NCBI GenBank assembly: GCA_937124525.1
Contig: CAKZLA010000206.1
Location: 1-6,460 of the forward strand
Origin: an uncultured Desulfobacterium sp.
GTDB taxonomy: Bacteria; Desulfobacterota; Desulfobacteria; Desulfobacterales; Desulfobacteraceae
Length of the DNA stretch: 6,460 bases
Reading direction: 5' to 3'
Under the pieces are notes generated by a model. The model was not told the DNA's origin. It saw only the letters and a program-made list of their open reading frames with translations, and did no database searches. Both the position numbers and the translations under genes were made by a program. This document shows, one piece after another, positions 1 through 5,496 of this stretch (positions within the stretch are counted from its first letter, which is position 1; each line of letters opens with the position of its first letter).

Positions 1-1
1 G

Positions 2-61
2 GCTTTCGCCATCAGTAACTTTCTGATGAGGGGGTTTGCGAGTCGGGTCGAAGTTATTTAA
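2..61 (+). CDS. C-terminal end of an unidentified upstream gene (partial)
   Basis: Only one forward frame stays open from the window edge, and it gives about 19 residues (AFAISNFLMRGFASRVEVI) ending in TAA at 59-61. The last two bases of that stop codon are also the first two bases of a strong terminator stem, the usual layout for the end of a transcription unit, and this is the main reason to believe the fragment is coding. The piece is too short to assign to a family. If real, it is the last gene of the transcript upstream of hisB. It could equally be non-coding spacer, since 19 open codons can occur by chance. Confidence 0.4.
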   Translation, partial: AFAISNFLMRGFASRVEVI

Positions 62-98
62 GAAAGCCCTCAGCCTTGTCTGGGGGTTTCTTGTTTTT
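60..98 (+). terminator. Rho-independent terminator
   Basis: The left arm at 60-73 (AAGAAAGCCCTCAG) pairs with the right arm at 80-92 (CTGGGGGTTTCTT). The stem has 13 pairs, one of them a G-T wobble, with one bulged G at 66 and a 6-base loop (CCTTGT). A T-run at 94-98 follows. This is a textbook intrinsic terminator for the gene ending at 61. It separates that gene from hisB, so hisB should have its own promoter. Confidence 0.85.
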
Positions 99-126
99 GG
101 CAGTAGGCTAGAACCTAGATTAAGGC

Positions 127-132
127 TATAAT
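127..132 (+). promoter_or_regulatory. Possible -10 box of the hisB promoter
   Basis: A perfect TATAAT lies between the upstream terminator and hisB, about 60 bases before the start codon, where a promoter is expected. The best -35-like hexamer, TTGGCA at 97-102, is 24 bases upstream, well beyond the usual 16-18, and no extended -10 TG precedes the box. The call therefore rests on the hexamer and its position only. Confidence 0.35.
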
Positions 133-183
133 TGCGCGCTTATCGGCTACAAGTATAGAGTCGGAGTTCAAATGTATGTATGT

Positions 184-187
184 GGAG
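184..187 (+). promoter_or_regulatory. Ribosome binding site of hisB
   Basis: GGAG stands 6 bases before the ATG at 194, ideal spacing. It supports that start codon and shows that the 5' end of hisB is intact although the gene is broken later. Confidence 0.7.
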
Positions 188-193
188 TTATAA

Positions 194-601
194 ATGAGCG
201 CGAGAACGGCGCAAGTCGAACGCAATACCTTGGAAACTCAGATCAGTGTTGAGATCAATTTAGACGGTACTGGTGAAGCTAACTTTGAAACGGGTATTCC
301 ATTTTTAGAGCATATGCTTGGTCAGATTTGCCGCCACGGTTTAATCGATATTAAGGCGATTGCAAAGGGCGACTTACATATTGACGACCACCATACGGTT
401 GAGGATTTAGGGATCACTCTAGGCCAAGCGTTTACAAAAGCGGGTGGCGATAAAAAGGGTATTCGCCGCTATGGGCATGCTTATGTTCCTTTAGATGAAG
501 CTCTTTTTTGTTTGAATAGCCCAGCTATTGAAATAAAAAAGAATTGTTTTGTATTAAAAAATTGTTTTCTTTTTATATCAAAAAGAAAATTGTTTTCTTG
601 A
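194..601 (+). pseudogene. hisB: hisB, imidazoleglycerol-phosphate dehydratase, 3'-truncated with an unrelated tail
   Basis: Residues 1-104 match the N-terminal half of HisB, which dehydrates imidazole glycerol phosphate in histidine synthesis in the cytoplasm. Visible landmarks are GIPFLEHM (34-41), the metal-binding [10 protein letters not shown] (64-73, with H66, H67 and E70) and the conserved [14 protein letters not shown] (91-104). The family is about 195 residues long. Here the homology stops near base 505, just before the expected S-R-V-V segment, and 31 unrelated Lys/Phe-rich residues follow to TGA at 599-601. The second HHxxE metal site and the rest of the fold are missing, so the product should be inactive. 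No other his gene follows. Base composition changes abruptly at the break, from mixed to AT-rich. The break is either a real rearrangement or an assembly chimera. Confidence 0.9.
542..599 (+). repeat. AATTGTTTT short repeats with a hairpin at the junction
   Basis: AATTGTTTT occurs three times, at 542-550, 560-568 and 588-596; the last two extend to AATTGTTTTCT. The third copy is part of a perfect inverted repeat, AAGAAAA (583-589) and TTTTCTT (593-599) around a 3-base loop. The repeats lie between the end of hisB homology and the first recognisable acyltransferase residues. They overlap the stop codon of the hisB tail. They may be chance structure in very AT-rich coding DNA. Confidence 0.45.
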
Positions 602-1089
602 AAATTCAATTGGGTAGTAATGTTTCCTTTTACGGAAAAACGTTTTTTTACAGACGGCCTTTTTCAAGTATAGTAATTGGCAATAATTGCGGATTCCGTT
701 CGTTGTTCCATTCTAATTTGATTGGGATCAACAGGCCGTGCTCGGTTTCCACGTTAACCAAGAACGCTCGAATTGTCATTGGTGATCATTGTGGTTTCAG
801 TGGGACTGTCATTGGTGCTGCCCGTGAAATCATTCTTGGAAATTTTGTTCGCTGTGGTGCAAACACTTTAATCACAGACAATGATTGGCATTTTGACGAT
901 CCCCGTACTTCCGACCCCAAGCCTGTTCATATCCATGACAACGTCTGGCTTGGGGAGAGTGTGAAGGTTTTAAAGGGTGTAAGCATCGGTGCAAATTCTG
1001 TAATTGGCGTAGGAAGCATTGTGACTAAAAATATTCCAGCAAACGTCGTTGCTGCTGGGAATCCTTGCAAGGTGATACGAAGTCTATGA
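544..1089 (+). CDS. Hexapeptide-repeat O-acyltransferase (left-handed beta-helix), start uncertain
   Basis: From about residue 20 the protein reads as a WbbJ/maltose-acetyltransferase-like acyltransferase of the kind found in polysaccharide clusters. Such enzymes usually transfer an acetyl group from acetyl-CoA to a sugar hydroxyl in the cytoplasm. Imperfect hexapeptide turns include IVIGNN (43-48), IVIGDH (77-82), IILGNF (96-101), VWLGES (134-139) and [17 protein letters not shown] (146-162). The probable catalytic histidine is H116 in DNDWHFDDP, and the end, NPCKVIRSL, is typical. No ATG is available: the frame is open only from 532, and the candidate starts are TTG at 544, 562 or 598, none with a convincing ribosome binding site. 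The gene begins at the hisB junction, so its true 5' end may be lost. Its stop overlaps the next start (ATGA, 1086-1089). The acceptor sugar is unknown. Confidence 0.85.
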   Translation: MFCIKKLFSFYIKKKIVFLKIQLGSNVSFYGKTFFYRRPFSSIVIGNNCGFRSLFHSNLIGINRPCSVSTLTKNARIVIGDHCGFSGTVIGAAREIILGNFVRCGANTLITDNDWHFDDPRTSDPKPVHIHDNVWLGESVKVLKGVSIGANSVIGVGSIVTKNIPANVVAAGNPCKVIRSL

Positions 1090-1374
1090 AAAAACTTAAT
1101 GTGATTTTTATGGGTTGCTTTTTATATCCTAATGGATTTGCTGCTACCAAGAAAAAACAGCAATTTATGGATTATATTAAAACTGAGGGAAATGATGTCA
1201 GGGTACTGTTGACATTAAAAAAGGCACGTGGGCATGAAAACAACCACTTTTAGTGGACACCATAGAGAGATACACTATCAAGTTTTAGGAAAAAATTTTA
1301 AGTTTAACCTTTTCTTCCCTTTGTCTTATATCTTTTTTAATTCTACGTTGTTTCAAATACTCGCACAAATATAA
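1086..1374 (+). pseudogene. GT4-type glycosyltransferase, N-terminal fragment with a frameshift
   Basis: The frame from ATG 1086 gives a GT-B/GT4-like N-terminus ([20 protein letters not shown]) with the YPNGFAATKK acceptor-side segment at residues 14-23. It stops at TAG 1251-1253 after 55 residues. The +1 frame then continues plausibly as SGHHREIHYQVLGKNFKFN and on to TAA 1372-1374. Removing one T from the run at 1248-1251 joins both parts into one frame of about 95 codons, so a one-base insertion is the simplest explanation. A complete GT4 enzyme needs about 350-400 residues; the whole C-terminal nucleotide-sugar domain is absent, so the gene is dead. It was translationally coupled to the acyltransferase before it. 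Its start resembles that of the intact glycosyltransferase at 1461. An alternative is a sequencing error, but that would not explain the truncation. Confidence 0.75.
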
Positions 1375-1385
1375 ATCAGATTTAC

Positions 1386-1454
1386 ATAACTCAGTCTTTG
1401 CCTGCTGATGTGGTTGCATCAGACGTCCCGGCAAGAATTATACGGAGCTTGTAA
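1386..1454 (+). pseudogene. C-terminal remnant of a second hexapeptide acyltransferase
   Basis: One frame here reads LPADVVASDVPARIIRSL then TAA at 1452-1454. Over 18 aligned residues 10 are identical to the C-terminus of the acyltransferase at 544-1089 ([18 protein letters not shown]), with the same P-A-x-V-V-A, central P and terminal I-R-S-L. The preceding I-T-Q-S also fits the V-T-K-N turn of that protein. Nothing of the beta-helix proper remains upstream, where the broken glycosyltransferase begins instead. It is therefore a relic left by a deletion or recombination. The nucleotide sequences have diverged clearly, so this is an older paralogue or an independent gene rather than a fresh duplication. 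The GGAG within it may now serve the next gene. Confidence 0.7.
1444..1447 (+). promoter_or_regulatory. Possible ribosome binding site of the glycosyltransferase
   Basis: GGAG lies 13 bases before the ATG at 1461, somewhat far from optimal, and inside the last codons of the acyltransferase remnant. No closer purine-rich element is seen. Translation of the gene may thus depend on sequence kept from the relic. Confidence 0.4.
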
Positions 1455-1460
1455 AAAATT

Positions 1461-2627
1461 ATGAAATCCAAATCGGTTTTTATTATTTGGGGTGCTGGTG
1501 GCTATCCTTATAGGACATCAGCTGCCGGTGGTAAATTTTTTCTGATGGCCAAAGCCCTTCTTCCAGAAGGATTCCATTGTATACTGGCTAATAAAATTAA
1601 CCCTTTAAAAAAAGGTAAAAGCTCAAGCAAGGGAACTATAGAAGGGGTTGGCTATTATTTTTTAGATCAAGGGATAAAAAATGATTATTTGTCAAAATTT
1701 ATATCTAATGTAGTGATTAATGTTCGATTGTTTTTCCGATTAAAGGAATTGCAAACACCTTGCAACAATAATTTTTTAATTATCTCTTATTGTCCTTTTT
1801 TTTTAGTGATCTATTATCGATTGATAAGCTGGATGTTGAGATATCGACTGATTATTAGTGTCATGGAATATCATCCAGCTTTAGCCTCAACTCATTTAAA
1901 AAAAATCAACGCTTTTTTTTTCTGGCGGATTGCTTTTCGTCTTTCAGATGGCGTGATCCCGATTAGCCGATTTTTGAGCAAGCGTATTAGAAAAATGAAG
2001 AAAAGTATACCTTTGTTTGAAATTCCTGTTTTGGCTGATTATAACCATAAAGTTTTCCAAGAAGAGAAAGAACAGATAAAGGAAAGATTTTTTCTATATT
2101 GTGGGAGTATCGGTTATTATGATGTGATTCAGTTTATTATTAAGGCTTTTTCAAATCTTAATAAACCGGAAATAAAACTTTATTTGGTTGTATCTGGAAA
2201 GAAGTCGCGTATTGAAGGATTGAAAACAGAAATATCTGCTTTCAACAACATAATAATTTATCAAAATTTAACTTATGATGAACTTTACAACATGTATAAA
2301 AATGCAATTGCGCTATTGATACCAATGAGATTAAATCAACAAGATACGGCAAGATTTCCTCAAAAAGTAGCGGAGTATGCTGCCAGTAGTGCTCCCATCA
2401 TCACCAATCCTGTGGGTGAAATTATTCATTATTTTGAAGATAGAGTTAACGCAGTTTTCGCAAAAGAATATACCATCGAAGAATATGAGAAAGCGATGCA
2501 CTGGATTTTAGCGCATCCTGACAAAGCCAAAGAGATTGGTATTGAAGGGAAAAAGACTGGATATAGTCATTTTCACTATGAAAGCATTGCTGAATCGTTG
2601 GGCAAATTTTTGAAATCAATTGAGTAA
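1461..2627 (+). CDS. GT4-type (GT-B fold) glycosyltransferase
   Basis: This 388-residue protein has the size and plan of a cytoplasmic, retaining GT4 glycosyltransferase that adds a sugar from a nucleotide donor to a lipid-linked glycan. The N-terminal half has a YPYRTSAAGGK loop (15-25), a hydrophobic stretch near 104-134 that may contact the membrane, and EYHPA (136-140). The C-terminal domain opens with YCGSIGYYDV (213-222), and RFPQKVAEYAASSAPIITN (298-316) corresponds to the family's donor-binding P-x-K-x-x-E-Y segment, with E305 the likely key glutamate. There is no signal peptide. ATG 1461 is the first start after the upstream remnant, 6 bases beyond its stop. The stop abuts the next ATG directly (TAAATG), so the gene heads a coupled operon. 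The sugar and linkage cannot be told. It is related in outline to the broken glycosyltransferase just upstream. Confidence 0.88.
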   Translation: MKSKSVFIIWGAGGYPYRTSAAGGKFFLMAKALLPEGFHCILANKINPLKKGKSSSKGTIEGVGYYFLDQGIKNDYLSKFISNVVINVRLFFRLKELQTPCNNNFLIISYCPFFLVIYYRLISWMLRYRLIISVMEYHPALASTHLKKINAFFFWRIAFRLSDGVIPISRFLSKRIRKMKKSIPLFEIPVLADYNHKVFQEEKEQIKERFFLYCGSIGYYDVIQFIIKAFSNLNKPEIKLYLVVSGKKSRIEGLKTEISAFNNIIIYQNLTYDELYNMYKNAIALLIPMRLNQQDTARFPQKVAEYAASSAPIITNPVGEIIHYFEDRVNAVFAKEYTIEEYEKAMHWILAHPDKAKEIGIEGKKTGYSHFHYESIAESLGKFLKSIE

Positions 2628-3767
2628 ATGAATAATTTTAAAGATATAATTCTTCTGTTTGGGGGCGATTTTATACCCCCCACGCAGACTTACAACATCT
2701 ATTCCGAGAATTTGCTTGATGTCCTCAAAGATAAAGACTTTTCCATTATCAATTTGGAAGCACCCTTAACCAGGTGCACTCAAAAAATTCGAAAAACTGG
2801 TAATAATTTTAAATCCTCCCCTGAATCTGTGAAATATCTCGTCGATGGCAATTTTAATGCGGTTTGTCTATCCAACAACCATATCAGGGATTTTGGCAAC
2901 CAGGGAGTTTTAGACACTCTAAATAATTGTAAAAACTATAATATTCTGACTGTTGGTGGAGGGTTAAATTCAGATCAAGCCGCGCAACCCCTATCTGTTA
3001 GCATAAACAGCAAAAAAATTTCCTTTTTGAATTATAGTGAAAAAGAATTTAATATTGCCGGACCTGGGCATGCTGGTGCTAATTCATTCGATTTGATAGA
3101 TGCATTTTATCAGATCAAGGGAGCTAAGAAAGACAATGATTATGTGATTGTCATTTATCATGGTGGGTTAGAATATCATTATTTACCATCTACTGAAATT
3201 ATAAAACGGTTCAAGTTTTTTGTGGATGCGGGTGCGGATAGCGTCGTTTCCCACCATACACACCGCTACAGCGGAATGATGCTTCATAAAAACAAACCGA
3301 TTTTTTTTGGATTGGGAAATTTTTTTGCGTCAACCAAAACGGCTGCAACCGATTCCTGGTTAAAAGGAATAATGGTCCAATTAAAAATAACAGAAACCGG
3401 TATTTATCATCGGATTATACCGACAAAAATGGCAAGTGACTTTGGATCTGTAGATCTGTTGGAGGGGCATGAAAAACAGAAGATTCTTGAGCACTTTGAT
3501 AAGTTTTCTGAAAAAATATCTGATGAAAAAGCGATACAATCTTACTGGGAAGATATCTATTGTTCCAGTTCGGACAGGTTCACAAATTTGATCAAGTCTG
3601 ATAGTCGCCTGGAATTCAGATTGAGGAAGCGGCTTCCAAAGATTTTCAAAACTGAACTGTCTCAATACAAACTCTTAACTATATTGAATCTGTTCCGATG
3701 TGATGCTCATCGGGATCAAGTGGTCAAAGTATTGGAAAACATGTACAACGGAATAAAAGGCAAATAA
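2628..3767 (+). CDS. CapA-like (PGA_cap, PF09587) metallophosphatase-fold protein
   Basis: The protein carries the ordered motifs of the CapA/PgsA group of calcineurin-like metallophosphatases: GGDF (12-15, D14), NLEAPLT (42-48), LSNNHIRDFG (81-90), YHGG (177-180), HHTHR (209-213) and GLGNFF (228-233). The metal-binding set of Asp, Asn and His residues looks complete, so the fold should be active. CapA itself is needed for export or anchoring of poly-gamma-glutamate capsule in Bacillus, but homologues occur in many polysaccharide and peptide-modification clusters with unknown chemistry. Unlike Bacillus CapA, no membrane anchor or signal peptide is visible: the first motif begins at residue 12. 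The C-terminal 100 residues or so (about 280-379) are charged and not recognised. The start abuts the previous stop with only a weak GAG upstream, so translation is probably coupled. It is followed after 1 base by the asparagine-synthase-like gene. Confidence 0.88.
   Translation: MNNFKDIILLFGGDFIPPTQTYNIYSENLLDVLKDKDFSIINLEAPLTRCTQKIRKTGNNFKSSPESVKYLVDGNFNAVCLSNNHIRDFGNQGVLDTLNNCKNYNILTVGGGLNSDQAAQPLSVSINSKKISFLNYSEKEFNIAGPGHAGANSFDLIDAFYQIKGAKKDNDYVIVIYHGGLEYHYLPSTEIIKRFKFFVDAGADSVVSHHTHRYSGMMLHKNKPIFFGLGNFFASTKTAATDSWLKGIMVQLKITETGIYHRIIPTKMASDFGSVDLLEGHEKQKILEHFDKFSEKISDEKAIQSYWEDIYCSSSDRFTNLIKSDSRLEFRLRKRLPKIFKTELSQYKLLTILNLFRCDAHRDQVVKVLENMYNGIKGK
3755..3760 (+). promoter_or_regulatory. 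Ribosome binding site supporting the GTG start at 3769
   Basis: AAAAGG ends 8 bases before the GTG at 3769. This supports GTG as the start of the asparagine-synthase-like gene; the next in-frame methionine is about 138 codons further on, beyond most of the N-terminal domain. Confidence 0.55.
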
Positions 3768-3768
3768 A

Positions 3769-5496
3769 GTGTGGTATGTTACTAATCTAAAAATTGAAGA
3801 CCAAAACAATGAGTTCAGATATTTATTATTTGATGAATTTGTATTTGCTACCGACCAAGACCTATTCGATTCCGATAAAAATGATATTTGGTTGCACGAT
3901 GGGTATGTTTTATGCAAAAATGGAGTCAATCAAAAATATTTCTCCTTGCCCGAGGAGCAACTTCCCGGAGCACTTCTCAAAGAATTCGGTCATGACTTCA
4001 CAAATCACTTAAAAGGTAATTTTGTTCTTGTCCAGATTCAGCCAAAAGGTTTTAGGATATACTCGGACCATTTTGGGGTTAAAAAATTCTTTTTTTGGCA
4101 GGATGAAAATAAATTTATCATTTCCAATGACTTAAAAACCATATCAAAGCTGGTTAGGCTCAAACCATCTTCATTGGGGATGTCTGTCTATGCGTTGACC
4201 TATCATTTCACAGGCGGATTGACAGCTTTTGAAAATGTTTGCCACAATCAACCTGCTGAATGTGTTTACCTGGAAGATGGTATACTGAGATCAAAAAAAT
4301 ACTGGTGTCCGGAAGATTTGTTTGAAATTGAGCGCAAACAGATTTCTATGAAAGAAATCTCCGCAAACTTGAAAAATGCGACAATGTCTACATTGAACGA
4401 GTCTGATCCCATAAGCCTTTCTTTAACGGGAGGGGCAGACACCAGGAATTTATTGAGCATATTCCTGTCCATGGGAATTGAGCCCCATCTTTATACCTAT
4501 GGTAATCCCCATTCCAATGATTGTGTGAAGGCCACTGCCATTGCAAAAGAGCTTGGCCTTCAGCATCAAATTTATGACATTCAGATGACTGCGGATAGCT
4601 TTGAAACCAAAGCCAGAAAAATTATCCGGCATAGCGGTGGCTTGGCATCCATTCATCGAGTTCATCGATTTCTGGCTGTTGAACGTGAGTCCAGATTTGC
4701 AAAACAGATGTACCTTGGCACTTTAGGAGGCGAATTTATAAAAGGGGTGAGCGAGGACGACTATATTGTCCCGGCAATTGTTTATGAAAATTGGGACAAG
4801 ACCCTTTCAATAGCAAGTGGCTTGGAAAAATATCTCGATACTAAACGGATTGTTGGTAATGAAAATATTAAAGAAGATCTCCTTTCTTATTTTGGTACAG
4901 AATCTTTTGTTAATGGACCTGAAGTCAATCGAAAACTTAATGCGTTGAGCTTTATCACTGCACACCTGCACGATGCCCAAGATGTCAATTTATATGGAAG
5001 CGCCATGAATAAGGTCTATACCCCGTTTCTTGATATAGATTATCTTGAGACCTTGTTTGCATCTGAGTACACATTTAACAACAAAGAAAAAATTCAAAAT
5101 CCGATTCTGAAGAGAATTCAGAATCCCGTTTATGGATCTTGTTTTATTCAGGCTACATACCCTCAATTGCTAAAATTCAAATATGCCGGTGAACATAAGC
5201 CAGCTGAGGTATGTTTCAATAAATATATAGCTGCTCTTTTAAAGGGGTTACGTCAGAAAATTGAAGGATCATATCCTCCCAATTTTCCTTTAGACACTTG
5301 GATGGTTGATTTTGTAAGGAAAAATTTACCCTTATGTAAAGATTATTCTAATGCCTGCCAAGTCTTTGATATCGACAGGCTTATGAATGACTTTCAATCT
5401 GAAATCCACGGCGCTAACGAAGCCTATTGGCTGAAATATACGAATCCTATTATGATGCGATTTATTATTGAGGAATTTGGCTATGAGCAGGCTTAA
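3769..5496 (+). CDS. Asparagine-synthase-like protein lacking the glutaminase cysteine
   Basis: At 575 residues with two domains, this matches the asparagine synthase family used in polysaccharide clusters. The N-terminal amidotransferase-like half keeps the fold marks LKGNFVLVQI (81-90) and SDHFGVKKFFFW (99-110, compare R-D-P-F-G in the family). It has Trp at position 2 instead of the catalytic Cys, so it should not release ammonia from glutamine. The synthetase half has the PP-loop as SLTGGADTR (218-226) in place of SGGxDS, a second loop GTLGGEFIKG (317-326) and TPFLDIDYLE (418-427). ATP binding and adenylation of a carboxylate are therefore plausible, with free ammonia or another amine as nucleophile. 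Family relatives amidate uronic acids or form amides in natural products. GTG start, 1 base after the CapA-like stop; its 3' end overlaps the ATP-grasp gene by 14 bases. The substrate is unknown. Confidence 0.88.
   Translation: MWYVTNLKIEDQNNEFRYLLFDEFVFATDQDLFDSDKNDIWLHDGYVLCKNGVNQKYFSLPEEQLPGALLKEFGHDFTNHLKGNFVLVQIQPKGFRIYSDHFGVKKFFFWQDENKFIISNDLKTISKLVRLKPSSLGMSVYALTYHFTGGLTAFENVCHNQPAECVYLEDGILRSKKYWCPEDLFEIERKQISMKEISANLKNATMSTLNESDPISLSLTGGADTRNLLSIFLSMGIEPHLYTYGNPHSNDCVKATAIAKELGLQHQIYDIQMTADSFETKARKIIRHSGGLASIHRVHRFLAVERESRFAKQMYLGTLGGEFIKGVSEDDYIVPAIVYENWDKTLSIASGLEKYLDTKRIVGNENIKEDLLSYFGTESFVNGPEVNRKLNALSFITAHLHDAQDVNLYGSAMNKVYTPFLDIDYLETLFASEYTFNNKEKIQNPILKRIQNPVYGSCFIQATYPQLLKFKYAGEHKPAEVCFNKYIAALLKGLRQKIEGSYPPNFPLDTWMVDFVRKNLPLCKDYSNACQVFDIDRLMNDFQSEIHGANEAYWLKYTNPIMMRFIIEEFGYEQA
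5470..5475 (+). promoter_or_regulatory. Ribosome binding site of the ATP-grasp gene
   Basis: GAGGAA lies within the end of the asparagine-synthase-like gene, 7 bases before ATG 5483. It decides this start and shows a 14-base gene overlap with translational coupling. Confidence 0.75.

Noticed and set aside
10..28. Hairpin CATCAG / CTGATG with a 7-base loop near the left edge
   Set aside because: The stem is only 6 bp with no T-run, and it lies in what is probably the end of a coding region; the real terminator is at 60-98.
1065..1088. Earlier ATG at 1065 as the start of the broken glycosyltransferase
   Set aside because: It lies inside the acyltransferase end and adds MQGDTKS, unlike family starts; ATG 1086 gives a typical GT4 N-terminus and an ATGA overlap.
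1254..1460. Insertion sequence or attachment site in the gap between the glycosyltransferases
   Set aside because: No terminal inverted repeats, transposase remnants or direct repeats are seen; the stretch is explained by the glycosyltransferase and acyltransferase relics.
3381..3929. Two reverse-strand reading frames (94 and 84 codons)
   Set aside because: They lie antisense to the CapA-like and asparagine-synthase-like genes, have no family resemblance or ribosome binding site, and the sense genes are well supported.
3794..4012. Forward 72-codon frame inside the start of the asparagine-synthase-like gene
   Set aside because: It is an out-of-frame shadow; the main frame carries conserved family motifs across the same bases.
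4266..4665. Reverse-strand reading frames of about 70 codons
   Set aside because: They are antisense shadows of the PP-loop region of the asparagine-synthase-like gene, with no independent support.
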